Source: JAJDYQ01 sp963662865 (GTDB lineage: Bacteria; Pseudomonadota; Gammaproteobacteria; JAJDYQ01). From it: DNA of 64,000 nt. This document shows positions 52,449-61,283 of this stretch, one piece after another (position 1 is the first letter of the stretch; the number at the start of each line of letters is the position of its first letter). The DNA is taken from assembly GCA_963662865.1 (NCBI GenBank), contig OY759969.1:1612001-1676000 (forward strand), read 5' to 3'. The translations under genes and the position numbers were made by a program. The notes beneath the pieces are model-generated. The model did not search any database, was not told the origin of the DNA, and saw only the letters and a list, made by a program, of their open reading frames with translations.

Positions 52449-52652
52449 CTAGGGTTCAGTAACACTCGTGGCCTGCAAACCTTTAGGCCCCGATTCCGCC
52501 TCGTAATTGACTTCCTGCCCCTCCCTCAGAGTCTTGAAGCCACCACCCTGAATAACCGAGTAATGAACAAATATATCATCCCCACCTTCTTTTGGTTCGA
52601 TAAAGCCAAACCCCTTTGAATTGTTAAACCACTTCACTATACCGCTGGACAT
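52449..52652 (-). CDS. Cold-shock domain protein
   Basis: 67 residues, a single OB-fold; RNP1 (KGFGFIEP) and RNP2 (DIFVHYSVI). GAGGTGG before ATG 52652 decides the start over GTG 52658. RNA chaperone, CspA/CspE class; which paralogue cannot be told. Confidence 0.94.
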   Translation of the reverse strand: MSSGIVKWFNNSKGFGFIEPKEGGDDIFVHYSVIQGGGFKTLREGQEVNYEAESGPKGLQATSVTEP

Positions 52653-53063
52653 AACCACCTCACAAAAAAATAAACATACGCAGCGCTATTGTTTAGCACC
52701 CGCGCACAGAGTATAGCTTCCGGGGCATTTATCTGCAAACAGAAGAAGCGATACATGGATTGTCCTTACCCAGGTTCAGCAAGCTCTGGCGCTGGCGAAT
52801 TTAGGCAGCAGCACGCGGCCAATGGCCGCTGCCCTTTGAGCGCCCTCAATTGCGGCACCAGCCTTGCCAATCTCCGCTCACCGTGCGCTTTCTGTCAGGG
52901 CATACTCGGGGGCGACGACTTTTGCCGCTATGGCCTATAGCAGCTTGTACCCGTATTTATCTCAGAACTTCAGCACACTCAGACACTGTGTCGCCATGTC
53001 ATTCGTCATGTCTGCTTTTATCGCATAACTACCTCATGTGATAAAAACCCTTAATCCGATAAT
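52653..53063. other. Gene-free stretch
   Basis: No convincing gene, RNA or repeat seen. Short open frames on the plus strand (for example 52689-52940) have no ribosome-binding site and a Cys/Ser-rich composition unlike the neighbours. Confidence 0.5.
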
Positions 53064-53231
53064 CTACATGCTGATATCGTACTCGCTTCTATCCTCTATG
53101 CTGAAGTGCAATATATTTCTGAACTTATACAACGTGTCTGCATTCCAGAAGCCGGAGCTTTCCCAGTCAAGCAGGTAACGGGTGAGCACTTCAAGCGAAG
53201 CTATCCTTGATAGATGGAATTTATCTGATTC
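53064..53231 (-). pseudogene. Orphan coding-like fragment (55 codons)
   Basis: An open minus-strand frame without ATG encodes a protein-like sequence rich in aromatic and leucine residues (ASLEVLTRYLLDWESSGFWN, continuing to a stop at 53064). A GTG inside it would give 41 residues, but no Shine-Dalgarno precedes. It lies beyond the katG terminator, so it is not part of that transcript. Possibly the 3' remnant of a lost gene; not recognised. Confidence 0.25.
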
Positions 53232-53241
53232 CTATCTGGAT

Positions 53242-53278
53242 AAAAAGCCCGGGGGCCTGGCTCAGGGCCGCCCCCGGC
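53242..53278 (-). terminator. Rho-independent terminator of the katG transcript
   Basis: On the minus strand GCCGGGGGC...GCCCCCGGGC is a strong GC stem followed by TTTTTA, 18 bases after the 40-residue gene. It closes a katG plus small-gene unit. Confidence 0.9.
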
Positions 53279-53296
53279 GTTTCGGACCATGGCTTA

Positions 53297-53419
53297 TCAA
53301 TCGTCCAGGTTATTCAGGGCCTTCCGGAAACGATTGGCATGAGAACTCCTGACCCTGGCCAGCATCTTGAACCGGTATGTATTGTCTCCATAATTAACCC
53401 TGAAATTCCTGATCTTCAT
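53297..53419 (-). CDS. Small basic protein downstream of katG (40 aa)
   Basis: 40 residues, strongly basic (MKIRNFRVNYGDNTYRFKML, then Arg/Lys-rich with LNNLDD at the end). It starts 18 bases after the katG stop on the same strand and ends just before the strong terminator, so it would be co-transcribed. No obvious Shine-Dalgarno. Its 5' end is the unit repeated, in damaged form, upstream of katG (55690-55730). Not recognised; it may be a real small protein or chance. Confidence 0.45.
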   Translation of the reverse strand: MKIRNFRVNYGDNTYRFKMLARVRSSHANRFRKALNNLDD

Positions 53420-53423
53420 ACCG
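53381..53423. repeat. Direct repeat flanking katG, 3' copy
   Basis: About 43 bases, matching 55690-55730 at roughly 85 percent with one deletion. This copy spans the start of the 40-residue gene. With its partner it brackets katG (about 2.3 kb apart). Confidence 0.75.
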
Positions 53424-53437
53424 CAGAATAACCAGAA

Positions 53438-55597
53438 TCAAGCCAGCTCAAAACGATCAGCATTCATTACCCTGGTCCATGCTGCGACGAAGTTCTGCAC
53501 GAACTTCTCTTTATTATCGTCCTGGGCATAGACTTCGGCATAGGCACGAAGAATGGAATTGGAACCGAAGACAAGGTCAACCCGCGTTGCCGTCCATTTG
53601 ACATTGCCGGTACTGCACTCACGCACTTCATACAGATTATCTCCGACCGGCTGCCACGTATAATTCATGTCTGTCAGGTTGACAAAGAAGTCGTTGGTCA
53701 GCGCGCCTTCGCGATCAGTGAATACACCATGCCTGGTTCCACCATGGTTTGTGCCAAGTACGCGCATGCCGCCTGTCAGCACCGTCATTTCATGGGCAGT
53801 AAGGCCCATCAGTTGAGTACGGTCAAGCATCATTTCTTCTTCGCTGACGACATAGCTCTCTTTGACCCAGTTGCGGTAGCCATCATGCAACGGCTCCAGC
53901 ACTGCGAAGGATTGTTCATCCGTCGTATCTGCTGTCGCGTCGCCGCGGCCGGGTGAAAATGGAACCGTGATATCAAAACCCGCTTCCCTGGCGGCCATTT
54001 CGATGCCAACATTACCTGCCAGCACGATCACATCGGCCACACTGGCACCACTGTCAGCCGCAATCGGCTCAAGTACGGCCAGTACCTTGCACAGGCTTTC
54101 CGGCTCATTGCCTGCCCAGTCTTTCTGCGGTGCAAGGCGGATACGCGCACCATTGGCACCGCCGCGCTTGTCTGAATCGCGGAAGGTTCTGGCACTATCC
54201 CAGGCAGTGCGTACCATCTCGCTTACCGTTAAACCACTGGCGGCAATTTTGTCTTTGACGACCCTGACATCGTAGTCAGTGCTGCCAGCCGGCACCGGAT
54301 CTTGCCAGATCAGGGCTTCCTGTGGGACATCCGGGCCGATGTAACGCGCCCTCGGGCCCATATCGCGATGCGTCAGTTTGAACCATGCCCGTGCAAACAC
54401 TTTCGAGAAGTATTCAGGATCCTTGTGGAAGCGCTCGGAAATCTTGCGATATTCCGGATCCATCTTCATCGCCATGTCGGCGTCGGTCATAATAGGATTC
54501 TGACGGACTGACGGGTCCTCGGAGTCAATCGGCTTATCGGCTTCCTTGATGTCCACCGGTTCCCATTGCCAGGCGCCCGCCGGGCTTTTAACCGATTTCC
54601 ATTCATGGTTCAGCAGCATATCGAAATAGCCGTTATCCCACTGGGTCGGCTGACTGGTCCAGGCACCTTCCAGTCCACTGGTGACGGCATCATGACCAAC
54701 ACCACGACCGGTCCTTTTGTTCCACCCGAGGCCCTGCTCGTCGATATCAGCGCCTTCAGGTTCCGGTCCCAACAATGTGGCATCACCATTACCGTGTGCC
54801 TTGCCGACGGTATGACCACCAGCGGTAAGGGCAACGGTTTCTTCGTCATTCATCGCCATGCGCTCGAAAGTTACGCGCACATCATGCGCCGTCTTAAGCG
54901 GGTCCGGCTGACCATCCACACCTTCGGGATTCACATAGATCAGCCCCATCATTACTGCGGCAAGCGGGTTTGCCAGATCACGTTCGCCGGAATAACGAGT
55001 GCCCTCACTACCACTGGGAGCCAGCCATTCTTTTTCCGCACCCCAATAGATGTCTTTTTCCGGATGCCAGATATCTTCGCGCCCAAAACCGAAACCATAC
55101 GTCTTGAGCCCCATGGATTCATAGGCAATGGTGCCGGCATAGGCGATCAGATCTGCCCAGCTAATCCGGTTGCCGTATTTCTTTTTGATCGGCCAGAGCA
55201 GACGGCGCGCCTTGTCCAGATTCGCGTTGTCCGGCCAGGAATTGATCGGGGCAAAGCGCTGGTTACCCGTGCCGGCACCACCACGACCGTCGGCTATGCG
55301 ATAGGTACCTGCGGCATGCCAGGTCATACGAATCATAAGGCCACCGTAGTGACCCCAGTCCGCCGGCCACCAGTCCTGTGAGCTCGTCATTAAATTCCGG
55401 AGGTCTTTCTTGAGCGATTCATAGTCAAGTTTTTTAACCTCCTCGGTGTAATTGAAGCCCTCATCCATTGGATTGGTCTTGCTGTCATGTTGATGCAGAA
55501 TATCGAGATTCAGGGCCTTAGGCCACCACTCCATATTTGACATGCTGCTTTCTGTAGCAGCACCATGCATCACCGGGCATTTGGTAATATCGTCCAT
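53438..55597 (-). CDS. katG: Catalase-peroxidase KatG
   Basis: Heme enzyme degrading hydrogen peroxide. 719 residues from ATG 55597, which has the strongest ribosome-binding site in the window (AGGAGGTGAAC); an upstream in-frame ATG at 55633 is not needed. The distal site is MIRMTWHAAGTYR (Arg, Trp, His), the proximal histidine is in LTAGGHTVGKAHGN, and the two-domain duplicated peroxidase fold is complete, ending NADRFELA. No OxyR site was identified with confidence. Confidence 0.97.
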   Translation of the reverse strand: MDDITKCPVMHGAATESSMSNMEWWPKALNLDILHQHDSKTNPMDEGFNYTEEVKKLDYESLKKDLRNLMTSSQDWWPADWGHYGGLMIRMTWHAAGTYRIADGRGGAGTGNQRFAPINSWPDNANLDKARRLLWPIKKKYGNRISWADLIAYAGTIAYESMGLKTYGFGFGREDIWHPEKDIYWGAEKEWLAPSGSEGTRYSGERDLANPLAAVMMGLIYVNPEGVDGQPDPLKTAHDVRVTFERMAMNDEETVALTAGGHTVGKAHGNGDATLLGPEPEGADIDEQGLGWNKRTGRGVGHDAVTSGLEGAWTSQPTQWDNGYFDMLLNHEWKSVKSPAGAWQWEPVDIKEADKPIDSEDPSVRQNPIMTDADMAMKMDPEYRKISERFHKDPEYFSKVFARAWFKLTHRDMGPRARYIGPDVPQEALIWQDPVPAGSTDYDVRVVKDKIAASGLTVSEMVRTAWDSARTFRDSDKRGGANGARIRLAPQKDWAGNEPESLCKVLAVLEPIAADSGASVADVIVLAGNVGIEMAAREAGFDITVPFSPGRGDATADTTDEQSFAVLEPLHDGYRNWVKESYVVSEEEMMLDRTQLMGLTAHEMTVLTGGMRVLGTNHGGTRHGVFTDREGALTNDFFVNLTDMNYTWQPVGDNLYEVRECSTGNVKWTATRVDLVFGSNSILRAYAEVYAQDDNKEKFVQNFVAAWTRVMNADRFELA

Positions 55598-55937
55598 TTG
55601 TTCACCTCCTGTCGTGCGTGGGCACATGTCCATTGTGATTAAACATCGCAGTACTTACAGCGATGCCAGCTTGATGTATCGAATTCATCATTGTCTCCAT
55701 ATTAACGCTGAAATTCCTGATCCTTACTCCGATGGATAATGGCTCAGGTGCCAATGCTCACCATTGGTAAAGCGGAATGTAGTCCTCACACAACTATTAT
55801 TCAATTCAATTTTATTCGAGAAATAATCTATTTTTTCGAACATTGGATATTTTCATTATTATTCATATCGGGTGATTGACCACTTGAGTTGAAGCCGCTA
55901 CCGTTACCGTCACTAAATGTAAACCCAATGGTTAATA
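55598..55937. other. katG/xseB intergenic region
   Basis: Holds the damaged repeat copy (55690-55730) and AT-rich sequence at 55790-55860 that probably carries divergent promoters; no consensus pair was convincing. No further gene seen. Confidence 0.5.
55690..55730. repeat. Direct repeat flanking katG, 5' copy (degenerate)
   Basis: Matches 53381-53423 but has lost the start codon of the small gene and has a one-base deletion, so it cannot encode it. Same orientation as the other copy. It lies in the katG leader, about 90 bases before the start codon. Confidence 0.75.
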
Positions 55938-56192
55938 ATGGCCGCCGGGAAAAAATCCAAACCCACCGAACCGAACCTTGAACAATCAATAACGGAGCTG
56001 GAAAATCTGGTGAAAGCCATGGAATCCGGTGAACTGACCCTGGAACAATCCCTGGAGCATTTTGAACACGGCGTAAAACTGGCCCGTAGCTGCCAGAAAA
56101 CCCTGACTGAAGCGGAACAAAAAATCAAAATCCTCATGCAGGATATTGACAGCGAAAAACTGATTGATTTCAACCCTGACGAAAACGCTTGA
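55938..56192 (+). CDS. xseB: Exodeoxyribonuclease VII small subunit
   Basis: 84 residues, helical hairpin; SITELENLVKAMESGELTLE and SLEHFEHGVKLARSCQ are the family core. Overlaps ispA by four bases (ATGA-type). Confidence 0.95.
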   Translation: MAAGKKSKPTEPNLEQSITELENLVKAMESGELTLEQSLEHFEHGVKLARSCQKTLTEAEQKIKILMQDIDSEKLIDFNPDENA

Positions 56193-57082
56193 TCATGCAG
56201 GATTTTCAGACCTTTATGTGCGACAGTCAGGTACGCGTTGAACGCGCCCTGGAGCGCTATCTCCCGACCGGCGCGACCCAACCGGCAAAACTCCACGAGG
56301 CGATGCGATATTCCACAATGGATGGTGGCAAGCGGGTACGTCCCATGCTGGTCTATGCCACCGGGCTGGCTGTAAGCGCCCCGAATCACCTTCTGGACGC
56401 ACCGGCTTGCGCCATTGAAATGATTCACGTTTACTCCCTGGTTCATGACGACCTGCCGGCAATGGATAATGATGACCTGCGCCGTGGACGCCCTACCTGC
56501 CATAAAGTCTATGATGATGCCACGGCAATACTGGCCGGCGATGCACTGCAACCGCTCGCATTTGACGTTATTGCAAATGAAGAACAATTAAGCCATTCGA
56601 GTCGCCTCAGAATCATACGGGCATTGACTATGGCAAGTGGTTCACTCGGCATGGCCGGCGGCCAGGCCATTGACCTGGAAGCTGAAACCAGGACACTCAC
56701 CCTGGAGCAACTGGAAGAAATGCATGCCAGAAAAACCGGAGCGTTGATCCGTGCCGCCATTCAAATGAGTGCCTTGTGTAATCCTGATGTGAGTGAGGCA
56801 GAGCTGGCCGGGCTGGAAACCTATGCCAAATGTATCGGTCTGGCTTTCCAGATACAGGATGACATTCTGGACGAAATTGGCGACACGGAAAAACTGGGTA
56901 AGCCACAGGGTTCTGACCGAGAAAATGGCAAGTCCACCTTTGTATCGTTATACGGCCTGGAGGCCTCGAAACGGCGTAAAAAAGAACTTCTGGAGCAGGC
57001 AATCTCCGCGCTGGACGCATTACGGCATGACACAAGCCGGCTAATTGAACTGGGCCGATATATTGTTCAACGCGACTACTGA
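56189..57082 (+). CDS. ispA: Farnesyl diphosphate synthase
   Basis: 297 residues; first aspartate-rich motif DDLPAMDNDDLRRG, second FQIQDDILDEIGD, and GGKRVRPMLVYATG. Supplies C15 for ubiquinone side chain and the C55 carrier. Between xseB and dxs, the usual order. Confidence 0.96.
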   Translation: MIMQDFQTFMCDSQVRVERALERYLPTGATQPAKLHEAMRYSTMDGGKRVRPMLVYATGLAVSAPNHLLDAPACAIEMIHVYSLVHDDLPAMDNDDLRRGRPTCHKVYDDATAILAGDALQPLAFDVIANEEQLSHSSRLRIIRALTMASGSLGMAGGQAIDLEAETRTLTLEQLEEMHARKTGALIRAAIQMSALCNPDVSEAELAGLETYAKCIGLAFQIQDDILDEIGDTEKLGKPQGSDRENGKSTFVSLYGLEASKRRKKELLEQAISALDALRHDTSRLIELGRYIVQRDY

Positions 57083-57185
57083 AAAAAGTATCTCCATTTT
57101 TCTTCCCGTCGATTTTGAGCGTTTCATTGACATTTTTAATACACAACATGGTGTAATCAGGGCCTTTGTGCAGGATAATCAATCC

Positions 57186-59063
57186 ATGAGTACCTATCCT
57201 CTATTGTCCAGCGTAAACAAACCATCAGATCTGCGCCTGTTGCCGGAAAATGAACTGCTGCAACTGTCGGACGAGTTACGCAACTACCTGATTGAAACGG
57301 TATCAAGCTGCGGCGGTCACTTCGGAGCGGGACTGGGAACGGTAGAGCTGGCCATTGCACTGCATTATATTTTCGATACCCCAAGCGATCGCATTGTCTG
57401 GGATACCGGCCATCAAAGCTATCCACATAAAGTTTTAACCGGACGACGTGATCAGCTCGGCACGATTCGCAAAAAAGAAGGCCTGGCCCCCTTCCCAAAA
57501 CGGCAAGAGAGCGAATACGATACCTTCGGCGTGGGACACTCCAGCACCTCGATCGGTGCCGCACTGGGCATGATGGTTGCGGGCAGACAACAGGGCATTG
57601 ATAGAAAATATATTGCCGTTATCGGTGATGGGGCCATGTCCGCAGGCATGGCATTTGAGGCCCTTAACCATTGCGGCGATATCCAGGCCGATCTACTGAT
57701 CATTCTAAATGATAACGAAATGTCGATCTCACCCAATGTCGGCGCGCTATCAAAATACTTCACCCGAATTTTGTCCGGCAAAACCTATTTCAGTATGCGC
57801 GAAGGCAGTAAAAAACTGCTGGAAATCGTACCACCCATGTGGGAAATCGCACGTCGTGCGGAAGAACACGTTAAAGGCATGGTGGCACCAGGGACATTGT
57901 TCGAAGAACTCGATATCAGCTACTACGGTCCTATTGACGGCCATGACCTGTCAACAATGATCAAAACCCTGCAAAATCTCAAGGCACACAAGGGCCCTCG
58001 CCTGCTACACATCATCACAAAGAAAGGCAAGGGATACCCACGAGCCGAAGAAAATCCGGTCACCTATCATGGCGTTACGCCATTCGACCCGGACACCGGA
58101 ATAAAAAAAGCAGGGAGCACATCATCACCAACCTACACCCAGGTATTTGGCGAATGGCTCTGTGATATGGCGGCCCGGGATAAGAAACTGATTGGCATTA
58201 CACCCGCCATGCGCGAAGGTTCCGGTCTGGTAAAATTCTCCGAAGCCTTCCCGGAACGCTACTACGATGTCGCCATTGCGGAACAGCATGCGCTGATTTT
58301 TGCTGCGGGCATGGCCTGTGATGGGATGAAGCCCGTAGTCGCAATCTACTCAACTTTTCTGCAGCGAGCCTATGACCAGCTTGTACACGATATAGCCCTG
58401 CAAAATCTCAATGTCCTGCTCGCCATTGACCGTGCGGGCGTCGTTGGCCCGGACGGCCCGACCCATGGCGGTACTTTCGATTATTCATTCATACGCTGCT
58501 TACCGAACGTGGTCATAATGGCTCCCTCAAATGAAGATCAATGCCGAAAAATGCTGACAACCGGCTTCCGGCACAAAGGGCCTGCAGCTGTACGCTACCC
58601 GCGCGGCAGGGGACCAGGCGCTGACATCCAGGCCGAACTCAGCAGCCTGCCGATCGGCAAGGCTGAAATCATACGCCAGGGATGCGGCATGGCGATATTG
58701 GCCTTCGGCACCATGGTTCCGGCCGCCCGGCAGGCCGCCGAACGCTTCAACACCACTCTGGTTGACATGCGCTTCGTAAAACCGCTTGATGGAGACCTTA
58801 TCCGCGACATGGCTGCAAACCATGATGTCCTGGTCACTATCGAGGAAAACAGCATCATGGGCGGCGCAGGTAGCGCCGTGGCTGAATTTCTGAATCTCAG
58901 CGGGATCAGTACCCCGCTCATCCGGCATGGATTACCGGATCGGTACATCGAACATGCGGAAAGAGAAGAACAGTTGGCTGAATGTCAGCTTGACCCGGAT
59001 GGAATAGAAACCTTCCTGCAAAGATACCACACCGGATCAATTGACAAATCCGCCTCACTTTAA
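57186..59063 (+). CDS. dxs: 1-deoxy-D-xylulose-5-phosphate synthase
   Basis: First step of the MEP pathway, TPP-dependent. 625 residues from ATG 57186 (MSTYPLLSSVNKPSDL); the frame is open back into ispA. ThDP site VIGDGAMSAGMAFEALN, then HVITKKGKGYP-like segment and DRAGVVGPDGPTHGG. It uses the cofactor made by thiC/thiO. Confidence 0.97.
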   Translation: MSTYPLLSSVNKPSDLRLLPENELLQLSDELRNYLIETVSSCGGHFGAGLGTVELAIALHYIFDTPSDRIVWDTGHQSYPHKVLTGRRDQLGTIRKKEGLAPFPKRQESEYDTFGVGHSSTSIGAALGMMVAGRQQGIDRKYIAVIGDGAMSAGMAFEALNHCGDIQADLLIILNDNEMSISPNVGALSKYFTRILSGKTYFSMREGSKKLLEIVPPMWEIARRAEEHVKGMVAPGTLFEELDISYYGPIDGHDLSTMIKTLQNLKAHKGPRLLHIITKKGKGYPRAEENPVTYHGVTPFDPDTGIKKAGSTSSPTYTQVFGEWLCDMAARDKKLIGITPAMREGSGLVKFSEAFPERYYDVAIAEQHALIFAAGMACDGMKPVVAIYSTFLQRAYDQLVHDIALQNLNVLLAIDRAGVVGPDGPTHGGTFDYSFIRCLPNVVIMAPSNEDQCRKMLTTGFRHKGPAAVRYPRGRGPGADIQAELSSLPIGKAEIIRQGCGMAILAFGTMVPAARQAAERFNTTLVDMRFVKPLDGDLIRDMAANHDVLVTIEENSIMGGAGSAVAEFLNLSGISTPLIRHGLPDRYIEHAEREEQLAECQLDPDGIETFLQRYHTGSIDKSASL

Positions 59064-59142
59064 TATGCTGACGACTTTAATGCTTGATACTCGACTAAAT
59101 CATCAGGATATTTCCTGAGTCCTCACAACGAGTAGAAACCCA

Positions 59143-59979
59143 TTGGACAATTTCATACCAGACAAAGCCCAGGACGATCTGCCCAGCATTGCAGATGTGC
59201 AGCAGAGCGCAGATACCCGCCAGATTGCAATTGACAAGGTAGGAATCAAAGACATCCGCCACCCTGTAAAGGTTAGAGACCGTTCCGGTGGAGAACAGCA
59301 TACGATTGCCAGCTTCAACATGTACGTCAACCTGCCAAAGCATTTCAAGGGCACTCACATGTCACGCTTCGTTAGCATACTCAATCAGCATGAACGTGAG
59401 ATTACAGTCAAGTCCTTCAAGAACATGCTGCACGAAGTGACGGACTTGCTGGAAGCAGAATCCGGTCATATCCAGATGACGTTCCCATACTTCGTCACCA
59501 AGCAAGCCCCTGTTTCGGACGTGGAAAGCCTGATGGATTATGAGGTCACGTTTAATGGTGCCAAAATTGACAATGAAATCTGCGTCAATGTAAAAGTTGT
59601 CGTGCCCGTGACCAGCCTGTGTCCGTGCTCCAAGAAAATAGCCGACTACGGCGCACATAACCAGCGCTCGCATGTCACAGTTGACATCTGCGCAAAGGAC
59701 TTCATCTGGATAGAAGAGATCATCGACCTCGTCGAAGAAGAGGCATCCTGCGAACTCTATGGCCTTCTCAAAAGACCTGACGAAAAACATGTCACTGAAC
59801 GCGCCTATGACAATCCAAAATTTGTCGAAGACATGGTGCGCGACATCGCCAACAGACTAAACAAAGACGATCGGATTATCCGGTACGTGGTCGAATCAGA
59901 AAATTTCGAGTCTATCCACAACCACTCAGCCTACGCACTGATAGAAAAAGACAAACGACGAGACAGGAAACAACCATGA
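59143..59979 (+). CDS. folE2: GTP cyclohydrolase FolE2 (type IB)
   Basis: First step of folate synthesis; FolE2 can work with metals other than zinc. 278 residues; CPCSKKIADYGAHNQRSH with the conserved Cys and His, and the C-terminal ESIHNHSAYA. The only start consistent with the conserved N-terminus (ADVQ...DTRQIAIDKVGI) is TTG at 59143; no ATG occurs before residue ~60. No good Shine-Dalgarno, suggesting low expression. No Zur box was recognised. Confidence 0.93.
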   Translation: MDNFIPDKAQDDLPSIADVQQSADTRQIAIDKVGIKDIRHPVKVRDRSGGEQHTIASFNMYVNLPKHFKGTHMSRFVSILNQHEREITVKSFKNMLHEVTDLLEAESGHIQMTFPYFVTKQAPVSDVESLMDYEVTFNGAKIDNEICVNVKVVVPVTSLCPCSKKIADYGAHNQRSHVTVDICAKDFIWIEEIIDLVEEEASCELYGLLKRPDEKHVTERAYDNPKFVEDMVRDIANRLNKDDRIIRYVVESENFESIHNHSAYALIEKDKRRDRKQP

Positions 59980-60009
59980 TCTGCTGTTACGGCACGGCGG
60001 CCGGCGGAT

Positions 60010-60723
60010 TTACCGACTTTCCACCCAGTTATATGTATGTAACAGCGCCTCCCGTATCAGGTACGCCCTTTTCTCGTTACCTCTTTGCAGTTCAAGCAGA
60101 CGGATAAGTTCCTGCCGGGCCCTGGCGCTGTACATAAAGGCCAGACCGGTAATGGCGCTTTTGGCGACATGGTCGCTGTTATCCGATACATAGCCGACAA
60201 GCGTATCAATATCCTGCGGGGCGCCATGCATTCCAAGGGCAACGGCCACCTGTGAGCGCACCAGAAAAGTCTCGTTGTCCTGCTGCTCGCGGATATAGTC
60301 GAGAAACTCGCGGGTATTGCTGCCAAAGGTACGGTTAAGGGTGGAAGCCAGTGCGACCCGCACCAGCGGCAATTCAAGACGCCCCCAGGGAATATCCGGG
60401 TACAGGTCGCGCCTGCTGTACCATATTGCATGCAGCAGCTTTCTGACTATCAGGCTGTTACGCATGGCATAAAGGGCATGCATAAGATTAGCCGTATCGC
60501 CGGGTTTGCCTACGCTCAAACCGGACTTGATATCGCTTAAAGACGCCTGGCCGGATACCACCTTTGCCAGCACAATATCGGCCTGTGCAAGCCGAGCGCC
60601 GTTTTGTTCGTTCTCCGGGGTCTGGGGTGATGCAGGCACGGCCCAGAAGAGTGAAAAAATCAGAGCTACCGGCGAAACAAGCAGGAGACCGGCCCTCCAG
60701 GGGCGCAGCAGGATTTCAAGCAT
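60010..60723 (-). CDS. Exported HEAT-repeat-like protein
   Basis: 237 residues. N-terminal signal or membrane segment (about 12-31). The rest is alpha-helical with HEAT-like pairs (LVRSQVAVALGMHGAPQDID, AKSAITGLAFMYSARARQEL). Follows the pilin gene by 40 bases on the same strand. Could be a pilus accessory protein by context only; not recognised beyond the repeats. Confidence 0.6.
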   Translation of the reverse strand: MLEILLRPWRAGLLLVSPVALIFSLFWAVPASPQTPENEQNGARLAQADIVLAKVVSGQASLSDIKSGLSVGKPGDTANLMHALYAMRNSLIVRKLLHAIWYSRRDLYPDIPWGRLELPLVRVALASTLNRTFGSNTREFLDYIREQQDNETFLVRSQVAVALGMHGAPQDIDTLVGYVSDNSDHVAKSAITGLAFMYSARARQELIRLLELQRGNEKRAYLIREALLHTYNWVESR

Positions 60724-60763
60724 GAATAATCAACTATATTCAATCAACCAGCGCGGAGCTCTG

Positions 60764-61279
60764 CTATTTCCCCCAGCATTTCGCTATCTTGGTCGCATCT
60801 CCTGCGCAAACAGAACAATCACGAGTTCCATCATTATACAGGAAAAGAGAACCACAGTCACTATCCGTCCAAGAAAGAGGAGCTACCCGCAATCTAAATC
60901 CCTGGTTACTGGTATCAGTAATAGGCCATCGTACCACGGACAGCTGATAGTACCCGCTCTCACTGCTAGCAGGGGATTTTATCCTAGTCATAGAAGCATT
61001 GCAGGCCGTAGTAGGCGCCGTCCCACCACGGGTCGGGTACTTGTTGCAATTCGAATAAAAACGTTCCATACGATTGGCGAACTCCAAAAGCAACACCCTG
61101 CCCTCCGATCTTTTGACCCGTTCAGTGTAGCCCGTATAACTTGGATAGGCGATTGCGGCGAGCAGGCCGACAATAGCGACCACAATCATCAGTTCGATTA
61201 AGGTAAAACCGCGACTGCGGTTGATGCGATTCACAGCAACAGAGGATATGGCTTGCATTAGATTTCTTCGGGTTCTCAT
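60764..61279 (-). CDS. pilE: Type IV pilin-like protein PilE
   Basis: Class III leader ending RSRG, then mature FTLIELMIVVAIVGLLAAIA with Glu5, the type IV pilin signature. C-terminal half has four or more cysteines for the D-region disulfides (DSDCGSLFLYNDGTRDCSVC). ATG 61279 gives 171 residues with GAGGA 12 bases before; ATG 61297 overlaps pilY1 by 14 bases and is also possible. Minor pilins of this kind usually follow pilY1. Confidence 0.88.
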   Translation of the reverse strand: MRTRRNLMQAISSVAVNRINRSRGFTLIELMIVVAIVGLLAAIAYPSYTGYTERVKRSEGRVLLLEFANRMERFYSNCNKYPTRGGTAPTTACNASMTRIKSPASSESGYYQLSVVRWPITDTSNQGFRLRVAPLSWTDSDCGSLFLYNDGTRDCSVCAGDATKIAKCWGK

Positions 61280-61283
61280 AGGT

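Noticed and set aside
52689..53041. Short plus-strand frames between the cold-shock and katG regions
   Set aside because: No ribosome-binding sites, no family resemblance, overlapping each other in different frames.
54566..55381. 271-residue frame antisense to katG
   Set aside because: Shadow of the katG codons; katG has all catalytic motifs on the other strand.
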